Origin: Perkinsus chesapeaki
Taxonomy: Eukaryota; Perkinsozoa; Perkinsida; Perkinsidae
Length of the DNA stretch: 64,000 nucleotides
NCBI GenBank assembly: GCA_013115145.1
Contig: JAAPAO010000086.1
Location: forward strand, 22,761-86,760
Reading direction: 5' to 3'
Part shown: one piece after another, positions 12,332 through 22,712 of the stretch
Numbering within the stretch: position 1 is the stretch's first letter
How the letters are laid out: each line of letters opens with the position of its first letter
The notes under the pieces: generated by a model
What the model saw: only the letters and a program-made list of their open reading frames with translations
Databases searched by the model: none
Told to the model about the DNA's origin: nothing
Translations under genes and position numbers: made by a program

Positions 12332-13990
12332 ATGTACGCCGACTTGTTCTTCATACTTAAGTTGAGGTATGCTGGAGAGTCACTACGGAGTCGATGCCCC
12401 TTTAGTAGCATCACTACTATTGCCGATATCTACAGGTAGCTATTTCATACCGACAATTCCGTACAGTTTTGACTATTAGTCTTATCGAAGAGGCTTGGCC
12501 AGCGCTGAAGACTGCCAAGTACACAGTACGGGTGCATGAGGGCAGGGACCTTGCCACCTACGACAAGAACGCCGCCACTTCCGCGTTGGTGAACAGCGAC
12601 TGTGGTGTGATGGTGGCTGGCTCACCGAGGGAAGTGCGCATGGACATTCAAGGTGGCCCTGATGTCACACCAATCAAGAACCGATCTTCGAGCCCTCCGA
12701 AGCCTATGGACGGTCATGAGGTCGCCGTGCTTCATCTGAACACATGTCATCACTGTGGTATGGGCCCCATTATCGGGAGATGGTATGAAATAGGGTTTGG
12801 ACCGCCGCTGCACAAAATCTGTCTCCTTTTGTCAGTTACAAATGTTCCACTTGCTCCGACTTTACCTTCTGTTCCCGTTGTTATGGCCGCCACGATCCAA
12901 GCCACACTCTCACTGTGGTCAGTACAGCTCTCGACGGCATGTGGGACAGTCGTGAGGTTGTCGCTGTGTGCAAGGACTTCCTCAATCTGGTTCGCAATAT
13001 GGGGGAGCCATGGCCTGGCGATCTCGTTAAGTAAGTCCCCCTTTCTCGTCCGTCCTGATGCCTACCTCAGGATCAAGGACCTCCAGCTGCCCGATCAAAA
13101 CGTGCCCCTTATGATAGGGGAGACGTTCCCGAAGGCTGACCCTCCTTCCAGAGAGGTGCAGCCTGGCCTGTGTAAAGATGGCTGCTCCTTTATAAGCTAC
13201 AGGATATTCTGTCATTGCTGCAGCAGTGCTGTCAGTAGAGCCAGACAGTACTACCCACCACGGTCTGCTCCCTATGCCATCCTGTCCCCTAGGTTGCGTT
13301 GTGACGGTCGAGCTGACATCAACCTCTGTGATTCCTGTTATCTCACTCATCGCACCGTGGCATTGAAACTTGCTAACAAATGCTCGAGGATCGTCACACC
13401 ATCGCTTTGGAATGATGGCAATGACGAGGCGGTTGAACTGGTGCACTATGGCTCTACCTGTGATGAGTGTGGGGTGTCCCCTATTGTGGGCCGGAGGTGA
13501 GGCTACTGCGTACATGATGAAAAGGAGACAGTTTTTGTGTCGTGGTATCGGTAGGTACAAGTGCAACTACTGTGCCGAGTACGAGCTATGCAATAGATGC
13601 TTCAAAGAGCCCGCCAACAAACAACATCGATTGGAGCATCTCTTCACTCTCATAGTCAGACCGGCCAAGCTTTGGACGGTGCACACGAAGGACCAGACTG
13701 GAACCCTCTTCAGTGAGATGCCCTGTGAGATGTGCGGCATCCATCCTCCGGGCGGGGCCAGGTAAAGTCATTGTCGTTTGGCCGTCGCCATCAGTGCCTT
13801 TCTGTGTAGGTATACCATTAAGTGCGATTGCAAGGCCCAGATGTGCTATGATTGCTATAAGGATGATTTACAAGGGCAAGCGGTCCTGTTGCGTGGGGAA
13901 TTCTTCGACTACCCGAACCCGGTGAGCATGCAGGCCAGCATGGACCGAGAAAGGCAGCGACTCATTTTAAAAAGTAACGTAGGAAATTAG
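12332..13990 (+). CDS. PB1 plus four ZZ fingers (array gene 4)
   Basis: Seven exons give about 456 residues: 12332-12435, 12480-12782, 12836-13030, 13071-13247, 13293-13496, 13555-13761, 13810-13990. PB1 begins MYADLFFILKLRYAGES and continues LIEEAWPALKTAKYTVRV after a 44-nt intron. ZZ-A (CHHCGMGPIIG, YKCSTCSDFTFCSRCY), ZZ-B (LRCDGRADINLCDSCY), ZZ-C (YKCNYCAEYELCNRCF) and ZZ-D (CEMC, IKCDCKAQMCYDCY) keep most zinc-binding residues, so this is the best-preserved four-finger copy. Exons of 104, 195, 177, 204 and 207 nt equal those of gene 2. An unspliced frame reads through the 12783-12835 and 13248-13292 introns, but only splicing restores ZZ-A and ZZ-B. A short extra 3' exon after 13976 is possible. 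No LIR is seen. Confidence 0.8.
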
Positions 13991-14564
13991 GGCACTTTCG
14001 TCAGTGGCTTTTTAGACTCCTTTGCCTCCAACTTGCCTATTGGTCTGATGATGGACTCGACTAAGGGGAAGAGTAATAAAGAAGGGGCTCCCAAAGGAAG
14101 GGTAGTGAGCGTCTGCGTGCTACGGTAGTAGGGATTTACGGTACAGGTCATTTGGGCTGATGAGATGCCCCGTGAAGTTAAACCTCACCATAGGATTGTT
14201 CGGGCAAGCTGTGGGTGTGGTGGCCATCACTAGGATCATTCATTAATAGCCGTAATGCAGTGTTATGGCCGAATAGGCCATGGTACGTACTAGCTCCTCG
14301 CTTCTTCTTCTTATTGAGTAGCTTGAAGCGTTAACGATTTTGCACTGGAGATGAGTAGTAGCATATTGCACTTACACAATGATTTCAGTTCTCCTAATGT
14401 TTCAATTAGCCTCTCTTTTGTTGGGTTACTAATACTTGGTCGATCGACGCTGGTGGGAGTGACCGCGCGCCACGCTATTCCTTCAGTGCCCCCTTGCTTA
14501 TACCGTACTTGCCCTTATCACCATTCATCCTCGTCGCTCAATAAAGCAGGCAAGCAGCGTGAGA
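13991..14564. other. Intergenic stretch before DHHC gene
   Basis: I see nothing conserved here. A short open frame around 14041-14128 could be a lost tail exon of the fourth PB1-ZZ gene, but no splice join is convincing. Confidence 0.4.
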
Positions 14565-16395
14565 ATGGAGTGGGCCTATGGCCTCCTGGCCTCCATCACT
14601 GCCTTTACTCTAACCTTCCTAGTCTATAATGTCTACTTCGTCATGGACCATAGACAGCAGGTCTTAGGTAGTGGGGTGTGGTGGGCATACTAGTGGGACT
14701 TTGGACGCAATTAGATTGTCACTTCTCCCGTAGTGTTGTAGAACTATACGTACGACCACTGAGGCCAGGGTCAGGGTTTTCGAATGGTATGAGGTTGGTG
14801 TCGAAACTCGTTGGCAGAGTCACACTGGAGTGGGTACAACCAGTTGCTCACAGTATGGCATTATAGTAGATATGGTACGGCTAACCAATCACTATATAGT
14901 TGAAGAATAGATCTCAAAGAGCTCGCAACTGGTGCTTCTCTCAAGGGTATGACTGTATTATTATCGCTCAGCAGTGCAATGGGTGACTTGACAGCGGGAA
15001 ATATGCCTACCGTGGTAGGAAGCTCTCCAAAGCGGCGACCTTAGCCTCATTTTTCCTCTTATTGACACCTTCTGAGAGCCGCTTAGCCCGCGTCTATCTA
15101 GCCTCCAATTCAGGCGGTACTGCAGGGGTGTGGGGGCTTCGGGAGTGGATGCTGGCAATGGCGTTTGATGTACCATGGCTGCTATGTTTAATCTGTTACC
15201 TTCGGTAAGCCAGCCCAGCTGCTCTCAACTTGGTAGTGCCAAGGCTTCTCTCTGTAGTGTATTGATGACTAAGCCTGGTAAGGTGCCCAGAAGGTGGACG
15301 GAATACGTCACTAAGAACTCTATACGGGTCAGCGTCACCGAGCAGTCCACATTCCAAGTGGGTGCTTGAATCCTTCCTACTGCTCTCACCAGTCCTTATC
15401 AGCCTCGAGCGTCATCTATTTGTGGTGCCTGTATGCGACATAGGCCTGAGAGAGCCCATCACTGCACTGTGTGTGGAGAGTGTGTCCTCCGCCATGATCA
15501 TCATGATTGAGTCACTGGTAGGGCCTTTTCGGAAGCGCTGCGCTTACTCCCTAGAAAAATGTCGACTATCCATTACTCCTCCTCAGCTCACTTTCAATCT
15601 TCATCGGTTCGTCACGGGAAGTACTCACTAGTGCTTTGGTCCGAAAATTTGCCAGCTTCGCGCGGAGTTCTCGGAAAAATCTTCCCCTTACAATCCGATA
15701 ATATGCGCATCTTTCAGCTAGTTGCCTTGATTCAGGTGCTTGCATTGGGTTCCGCAACCACAAGTTCTACGTACTATTCCTCTTCTACGGAGCCCTAGCC
15801 TCAACAGTCTTCCTCTTGCTCATCGTACCGCATCTCTCCATTCGAGTAGGAAGTATCAGAAAGTCCTTGTTGGCACCAATCCTGTAGATGATGTCCTCTG
15901 GTCCACAGGCCAGCTTCCTACCACTGTCGAGTGCAGCGTGTAGGACCATCGAGGCTTCCATAGCTATGGTTGCAGTAAGGACGATATCATCCCAGTCTCT
16001 CAGGCAGCCTGCTTTATCAGTTCCTAGCACTCCCTTACTTCTACTTCAATCTCCCTCTACAGTGCTCTCAGCTGTGCCGTAACGTCACGGCTCACGAGGC
16101 CGAATATGTCGCCACTAATCCTTATGATCTCGGCACTAGGGTGGCCAATGCGGCAGCTGTAACACCGGGAGGCCACGTGAGGCGGGACTCGGTTGCTTCA
16201 GGTTTTTGGGACGAGCTTTGGTCCGATGTTCTTGTACTGGTTGCTGCCAGTGGACCCTTGTCGTCCTGAGAGCGATGGTCTCTTCTATCCAGTAGCATCG
16301 AGCCCGGGGATGTCCACAGCTTGCTCGGTGGAGGATGGTGGTGGTATGGAGCATTCAATCCAGGCTCTATTAGGGAGAGCTCGTGGAGATACTAA
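14565..16395 (+). CDS. DHHC-family S-acyltransferase with altered active site
   Basis: DHHC enzymes attach palmitate to cysteines on membrane proteins. The first exon (Met at 14565) encodes a membrane helix, AFTLTFLVYNVYFVMD. A later exon near 14990-15195 carries more hydrophobic segments (ATLASFFLLL, MLAMAFDVPWLLCLICYL). The zinc-rich domain is clear: ICGACMRHRPERAHHCTVC, then GECVLRHDHHD. After an intron at 15518-15735 comes CIGFRNHKFYVLFLFYGAL. The C-terminal family motifs NVTAHE (TTxE position) and NPYDLGTRVAN follow. The oddity is the active site: DHHC reads DHHD, and an in-frame TGA follows at 15508-15510. All other exons join in phase, so this is a recent pseudogene, a pseudoenzyme with unusual splicing, or a sequence error. 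The last exon (16300-16395) is tentative; otherwise the frame stops at 16269. Confidence 0.72.
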
Positions 16396-16423
16396 ACACA
16401 TAGATAGGTAGGCGAGGAGAAAC

Positions 16424-16733
16424 ATGAGACCGATAGAACCACTTTACTCCACCGTCATCGCTCACCGACGACTTTTGGCAGCCCGATTGCGACAGGCTGC
16501 TGCCAGGTGCTTCGGTGGCTTCATGACCGCTTCTAGGTTACTGGATCCGGACATGAAACACTTGATTACGAGCGGTAAAAGGAACTCTCTAGCTGCCATC
16601 GAGTTCCATGAGGATGCTGCTGACGAAACCACTCGACTGTGAGCTCCTACATGCTCTCTTCACCTGCATCCCCCTTCCGCAGAGCCCCACCATCAAGAAG
16701 CTCCTCGTACTGCTCGACTTCATGCATACTGTG
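16424..16733 (+). CDS. Possible small gene of unknown function
   Basis: Two overlapping frames look partly coding between the DHHC and MMS19 genes. One begins with Met at 16424 (MRPIEPLYSTVIAHRR). The other reads LLHALFTCIPLPQSPTIKK then LLVLLDFMHT and ends at a GTGAGT donor. I could not join them in one convincing model and recognise no family. Confidence 0.3.
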
Positions 16734-16834
16734 AGTGTTACTGTCATGTGGTTACTGTCATAAGTGCTGTCTTTACCATTATTTGATTTGCGTTGTCTAA
16801 CCATCACCGTTACCGTAGCCTTTCCTGTTTTACA

Positions 16835-19645
16835 ATGGCAGCAAGTCCTGCTGCGGATGGGCGGCCAGAGTCGGATCCAGTGGCCTTGCTGACATCTAAA
16901 GGCATCGACCGATCAGAGCGTGCGGTAGCGCTATCGACTCTACTGATATCGATCAACAAGGGTCGCATGTCTCTGTTGGAGTTGGTCCAGCAGCTACAAA
17001 GCAAGCTGATCAGTGAAGACTCTGCCGTGAGAAGGCTTGCTGTCGAGCTCCTCTCTGACGTTGTGGAGCGGCTCCCGAAGCTACCCCTTGGTTCTATGCA
17101 AGTGAAGACCGTTGGACGCTTCTTTGTCGACAAGCTCGAGGACTGGGTGTGCATCGAGTTTGCCTTAAAGGGTCTCATCGGACTGCTGACCAACCACGGC
17201 CGTAAGCTGGCCAGGGTGAAGCTGACAACTGAAGAAGTCAACAAGGAGGCGGAGACCGATGACTACATTGGCATGCTTCTTACTGGTGATGAGCGGTTTG
17301 AAGACACTAACCGCGCTGAGGTGCCCGAGTTTCACTGTGAAATGTTCCTACACGTTATTATCAAACACGTACTGCTCTACGTAAATGCCCCTTCCCAGAG
17401 CCAACCGGTGCGGTATGCTGTCCTGCAGCTACTGGAGTTGATCCTAAATCAGCCAGAGCTCCGCGAACAAGTCATTGGGCAGGGAACAGTGGCGAAGGTG
17501 TTGGTCCAAGGTGTGGTTATGGAATGTGAAGATGAGAGGGATCCACGAAATCTGCTATTGGCATTCAAGGTGCAACACCACGCCCTCTGCTTTTATGCGG
17601 AGCATTTACAACGGCTTGAGGACGACAACAATGAGATGTCGGATGGTGGGTTCGAACCCGCGACTGAAATGGCCAACTACGCCCAAGTCGTCTTTGAGGC
17701 TGCCACTGTGTATTTTCCAGTGAAGTTCCAGCAACGTGACAGCGACTTAGCGGACATATCGCAGGAGCAGCTCAGTCGGGCGCTTTACAACGTTCTCTTC
17801 GAAACTGATGAGGCCATGGTCCGCCTGGCGATGCCCTTCCTGCTGGATGTCCTTGCCGATCCAGAAGACGAGCTCAGCATGCTAACCGCTCAGCGCTACA
17901 TCAGTGAGGCGATAATAACAAGCCCCTATAAAGCCTTCATTGCTAAGGAGTATTCTAGGCGAACGTTTTCCGTTTGCCTAGGGCAGGTCACCAAGGAAAC
18001 TGCCCCGTTGAAGTTCCTGCTGTGCGAGCTCTGGCTCGGCTTCGTCCGCGAGACTGGTGCTAAAAACTGCAGAGATGCGGTGGAGTCTCTACTCTTCATG
18101 TTTGCCAAGTCTCCAGAGTCCGACGATGATCCGAAGGCCGTAGGAGTCCAGCAGCTCCTCCTTGCCAGTGGTCGAGGCAGCTTCGAGCTCTATGATGAGA
18201 TCGTGAGACGTGCCTTTTTGCCTTCCCTATCATCTGACCACATTGTTGCTGAGGACACACATGCTGTTGTGGAGTTCTGTATGAAGTTTCTTAGCGAAGG
18301 AACGATATGCGATGAGGGACTTGCTGGCGAAGCCGCAGAGTGCCTTCTGAAACTGCCGCAAAAGGACATACAATCTGCGCTGGCAGCCGTGGTCCCGTCG
18401 TGCGCAGCTGACTGTACGGTGGTTAGTAAGGCCGCGAAGATGGCCATCACTCGACGATGGACTGGTGTTGTGAAGGCAGCCTACCCCAAGCATGCTAAGC
18501 TTACTCTGGAAGAGATAATTCCAACCCTGAAAGGATCTCAAGCTCAGACCGGCGATATGGCGTGTGCCGTTGTTGGCAAAGTGCTCCTAGATCACCCCAC
18601 TGAGGCGAAGGCGTTACTGGACACGGTTGATGTCATTGACGTCGCCAGATGGTCAGAATGGCCGGCTAACGCCAGCGACTTCCTGGTGGATTCCCTCCCC
18701 GATGTGGAGACCTGGCCGTGGCCCGTTATCGTTGCCAGCCCCATCCACGAAGGATCACTGGCCTCTCTGGCATCCAGGTTGGCAAGTGATAATCAAGCCA
18801 TGTGCCAAAAAGTGGTATCACTGGTCGAGTCGAATCCTCGACGATACGCCGGTCTCTTGGCTGACTTACCCGTGGAGATGTTGGCGAGTTGCCTAGTGGG
18901 TGACTGGGCGTCATTGTTCACATCAGTCGTGCTCGACCCTGCTGCGGCCCTCAAGGTCTTGGAGGCCTGCCCGGAAAGTGCCTTCGATACTTGTCTCGAT
19001 TCGGCTCTTAAGAAGGATGCCGAGCCTGTCATTTGGGCTACAGTTATGAGAGTCGGTATAAATAGGCATCGGGAGAAGGCTATAGAACTAGGGAAAGCTT
19101 CGATCACGATTCCGAGCCTGAAGCACCTTCTACATAGCACTACGGTTACACTCGATGAGCCCACAAAAAGCACTATAGTATCCGGTTTGCACGATGCTAC
19201 TGCAGACCGCGGGGTGGCAATGTGTTTGCTCAGCGCACTAGACACTGCCGACCTCGAGGCCTATGGTGATGAGCCACGGAGATTGATGTTGACCGGTCTG
19301 AAGGACAGAGGAGAGCCCTTCATCTTTGCTTGCAAGCTGTTAATGCGACTGTTATCTCGGCCGCTGCTTCGGGCAGACTCTCAGAGCATTATCCCTCCCT
19401 TGTGTGATGCGTTGGATGCTATGGACTGCCGAGCTTTGACATCGATTGCTGCTTGCCAATGCCTATATAGAATAGGAAGGATGAGCGAACTGGCCGAGCT
19501 CATACCAAAGGATTACTTCCAAAGGGTCTTCCACTCCCTCAAGGGACCCTTAGCCCACCACAAGATGGTCGTCAGACGGCAGGCGACCATTACCTATGGC
19601 GTCTGGATGTGCGCGCAAGTCGACGGATTCTGTGAACGACAATAA
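16835..19645 (+). CDS. MMS19: MMS19-like cytosolic Fe-S assembly HEAT-repeat protein
   Basis: MMS19 works with CIAO1/CIAO2B in the cytosolic iron-sulfur targeting complex, which loads clusters onto DNA helicases and polymerases such as XPD. The frame encodes 936 residues, close to the family's usual length of about 1,000. The N-terminus matches the family pattern: LISEDSAVRRLAVELLSDVV, then VKTVGRFFVDKLEDW and ALKGLIGLLTN. The body is helical HEAT-type sequence. The C-terminus ends with LAHHKMVVRRQATITYGVW, the position of the conserved basic MMS19 end. The Met at 16835 was chosen because it lies 30 residues before the first recognisable helix and follows a non-coding stretch. The gene has no intron, unlike nearly all its neighbours. 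Confidence 0.85.
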   Translation: MAASPAADGRPESDPVALLTSKGIDRSERAVALSTLLISINKGRMSLLELVQQLQSKLISEDSAVRRLAVELLSDVVERLPKLPLGSMQVKTVGRFFVDKLEDWVCIEFALKGLIGLLTNHGRKLARVKLTTEEVNKEAETDDYIGMLLTGDERFEDTNRAEVPEFHCEMFLHVIIKHVLLYVNAPSQSQPVRYAVLQLLELILNQPELREQVIGQGTVAKVLVQGVVMECEDERDPRNLLLAFKVQHHALCFYAEHLQRLEDDNNEMSDGGFEPATEMANYAQVVFEAATVYFPVKFQQRDSDLADISQEQLSRALYNVLFETDEAMVRLAMPFLLDVLADPEDELSMLTAQRYISEAIITSPYKAFIAKEYSRRTFSVCLGQVTKETAPLKFLLCELWLGFVRETGAKNCRDAVESLLFMFAKSPESDDDPKAVGVQQLLLASGRGSFELYDEIVRRAFLPSLSSDHIVAEDTHAVVEFCMKFLSEGTICDEGLAGEAAECLLKLPQKDIQSALAAVVPSCAADCTVVSKAAKMAITRRWTGVVKAAYPKHAKLTLEEIIPTLKGSQAQTGDMACAVVGKVLLDHPTEAKALLDTVDVIDVARWSEWPANASDFLVDSLPDVETWPWPVIVASPIHEGSLASLASRLASDNQAMCQKVVSLVESNPRRYAGLLADLPVEMLASCLVGDWASLFTSVVLDPAAALKVLEACPESAFDTCLDSALKKDAEPVIWATVMRVGINRHREKAIELGKASITIPSLKHLLHSTTVTLDEPTKSTIVSGLHDATADRGVAMCLLSALDTADLEAYGDEPRRLMLTGLKDRGEPFIFACKLLMRLLSRPLLRADSQSIIPPLCDALDAMDCRALTSIAACQCLYRIGRMSELAELIPKDYFQRVFHSLKGPLAHHKMVVRRQATITYGVWMCAQVDGFCERQ

Positions 19646-19731
19646 TTTCCCTGTAGAGTTTCCCTTCTGCAGTGCGTTTGTTGTGTTGTTAATTTATCGA
19701 CCATGAACACACTACAGTGCCCACTAATGAC

Positions 19732-22520
19732 ATGGCCCATCCATTCAACGTGAGGCTCGAAAAAGCGCAAGAGCTAGCGGCTAAGGTGGTCGCACGCCCC
19801 CCTTTACCAACTTATGAACGTGACACTATAGGTGATCACCGAGCAAACTCCCATACCTCTCGAGGCAGCAACGGTTCTCAGTCGTGACCCACGTACTACT
19901 AGAACAAGAGTAGAGCTCTCCGAAGGTGAAGGGTTGACCGTTGCTGCGTAGATGCCACTCCATTCAGTCGTAACATTTCTCTGCACGGAAGCTGCTAGGC
20001 CTCGAAGCCCGCCCATCCCCGTGTTCCGAGCCCTCGGAGCTTGCGATGAGGATCGGCTCCTGGAGATTGCGGAACGACTACGGCTGCTCTGGTGAGAGAG
20101 CTTCCTATTCTATCCCATCTGATAGCCTGCCTCAGCTTCCCAGCTAACACTATTGCCATCGACACCAAGGATCCTCGACCGTTCCTTTGGGTGCTTTCGG
20201 GCGGCTTTTACAAGCGAGTGAGGTATGGTATGAATCCTAAGGACCATGCCGCTAAACAAGGAGGAAAGGATACCAGTTCGAAGGAGCCTCATCAATACAT
20301 GGTGCGTTCGAGATAGGCGACGCATCAACCGAAGTTGCATTAGGCACTCAGCGAGCACGGTCCAGGGGAAACATGCTATTCGCTGGCACATATCTCGGCA
20401 GAACCCGCGAATGCTCCTGTCGACCGGAGCTCAAGCGTGAAATCAGACGCCGGTGGCAGCTGGGCTTACGGTGGGGTATCATAATCTCTGCTGGAAGTAC
20501 CCTTCGATCAGATCATACATGGGACCATCAGCTCGTGACAGCTTCCGACGTGCCTCACACTTTCTGTCTCGTTCTGCTGCGTGAAGACTACATTGAGCTA
20601 GTACGCGATAAAGAGTTGAAGGTAGGGTGGTAGCAAAGTGACTGAGGCCCAAACCATGGCGGTCAGGCGCTGAGGGACCTGGCGCAATCGATGCTTCAGC
20701 CGGGCTTCCTTCCGCCAGAGGAGTCCAAGCTAGAGCGTGCGGTTGACATCCTGAGCCTAGGAAACTGGCGTCGAGTGAGACCGATAGTCGGGCACCATCA
20801 CGCAGAGAAATAATCAGTTTCAACGAGGCCAGACTGTGGTTCGACAAGGCTGCCGTTTAAGCAAGATCTATATGATAGTCAGCGGCGCTTGTGAGGTGCT
20901 TACATCCGAAGAGTCGACGAATTGCGTAAACACGGTTTCGAAAGAAAGTGGGTTAGTACACTCAGTCGGCATGATGGTACTGGTTCAGCTCGAGGAGAGA
21001 GATTGATCGAGAAAGACCGCACAAGGAAAACGCTGCAAGTGTTGGCAAGCCCTGCTTACAACACATCGGCACACAAACGAAGGCCGCTCCGTCCGCGGCG
21101 GCAGGAAACCGTCGTCAGTAGGGAGTCTGCTGCCCATATTCTTTACCGATGTATCGTTTAGGCGTTCTCCAATCCGGTGCTTTAGTTTGCCAAGAATGCC
21201 TCCTCTCTGTATTTTCTACTTCATCGCCAAGCTCATACGCATGTCGTTCCGATCCTACCGCACTTGGCAATCATTTCAAGGTGGCAGCGTACTCACCTCA
21301 GTAGGGGTTCATGTTCATTAGGACCTACTTCGTTCCCCTTGTTCGGGCTACATTCGAAGCGCGTTCACCCTGCGCGCGGCTCGCTTAGGCCACAGCCCTC
21401 TGAGCGAGGGGGCCACTTTGCTCGAGCTCGACGTCTCTTTATGGCACAGGCTCGCCAAGGTTAGAGCAGCTCAGAATTCAGTCTCATAGGAGTCTCCTTG
21501 GTAGATCCACTTCGGTGACATTTCCAAGGATGGCCAGGACGCCCTCGAACAGGAACTAGTGCAGGTTTTCTACGAGCGCCAAAATAGGCTCTGTCGAATG
21601 AAGAAATCGCGTAAGCTTCATGCTGCACCGCTGTGGACAAGCACTCGGTCGATAGGTCTGGAAGCTGCGTGTGATAGCCGGATCCAACAGGCCAAGCTGA
21701 TGAGGCAGCGACGGAAAAAACTGTGAGTATCTCTATTCAGTGCGATAGCTATGCTCCTTTGTTAGGCTTCATGAACAGGGCGGAGTCCGTGAGCAGTCAG
21801 GTATACTGCTGAAGCTTGAAGACGCTAAGACCCTGTTTGTATAGATTCTGCCACCTCCGACTCTGACAGCTCGGATACTAAGCCGAAGCTGCCATCTATG
21901 GAAGGATTGGTGTGTTTGAGATGTGGGTTGGCTTTCTCGATGGACTTCCCCACGTGTCATCTCAGTTCATTCGAGAGGGCCAGATCAAGAGCTAACGCCG
22001 GCGATGGAGAGGACTCTAGAGTGCTCTTACCAAGGGCGTGCCTCTCACCCTAGACGTGCCTCGCAGGTTCTTCCGCGCTAACTCCTACAAGAATGCCGTC
22101 AAGAAGCTAATGCATCGAATGGAAGAAAAGCGCGCCGCGTTGAACAATAATCCGCAACCGTTCAATCCGATCACCCAGGAGGAGCAGAAGGCAGCTGAAC
22201 GATTCGGCCGACTGCCCCTGGAGAAAAGGGTAGGGACACAAGCCAATTATGAAGGATGATAGCCTTGCTCCATCTAGGCCGCTATAAGAAGCATCCAGCA
22301 GGCGAAGCATGCACTAGAGCCACGAGCAATACCGGCTATTATGGACGCGCCAAGGCTGAGGGCCGTTCATGCCGCACAAGCGACAACCTTCATGACAGAG
22401 GACCCGTCACTATACGCAGATATAAGCCGGTGAGGATCAACGCTTAGCCATACTGTGAGAGCATTTACTCAGAGACAAGTTGAGCGGAGTAGGCTCCCTA
22501 GACGGCAGCAAGTCTATTGA
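19732..22520 (+). CDS. Protein with two cyclic-nucleotide-binding domains
   Basis: This gene has many short exons. The first CNB domain reads IPVFRALGACDEDRLLEIAE, then LSFPANTIAI, FLWVLSGGFYKRV, the GDASTEVALG/GNMLFAGTYLG stretch and TFCLVLLREDYIELV. That is the usual CNB order of helix, beta-roll and C helix. The second domain reads FQRGQTVVRQGCRLSKIYMIV followed by SGACEVLTSEES. The canonical phosphate-binding FGE...RAA signature is not obvious in either, so nucleotide binding is uncertain. Later exons are basic and helical (near 21509-21722, 22060-22250 and 22280-22420). No kinase, channel or GEF domain is seen. The start could instead be the Met near 19949. Exon joins in 20900-21500 are unclear. 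Similar CNB-only proteins occur in cilia, but the role here is not known. Confidence 0.62.
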
Positions 22521-22712
22521 AGACGAGGTGGACAGAAAACTGGTGAGAAAGCGGCCTGCCACCGCAGTTGGGGAGGTTATCTGCTGTCCTTGCTCACATA
22601 CTCTTCGCCCGCTGTCCACTAAGTCTTTGTCTATCTCTGTCATTATTTTTTATACATAAGTTCATTCGTCGCTGCTTAGGAGAGGAGTTATTCAAAGCTC
22701 ATTGGCAGCCGT

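Noticed and set aside
12469-13500. A 343-codon uninterrupted frame in array gene 4
   Set aside because: It reads through two introns (12783-12835 and 13248-13292). Splicing restores the ZZ cysteines and matches the exon lengths of the paralogues, so the long frame is a coincidence.
16806-16822. CCGTAGCC resembling the dinoflagellate/Perkinsus spliced-leader core
   Set aside because: The match is only eight or nine nt and lacks the rest of the leader, so chance is likely.
17640-17670. tRNA B-box-like GGTTCGAACCC inside MMS19
   Set aside because: It lies in well-supported coding sequence with no tRNA fold around it.
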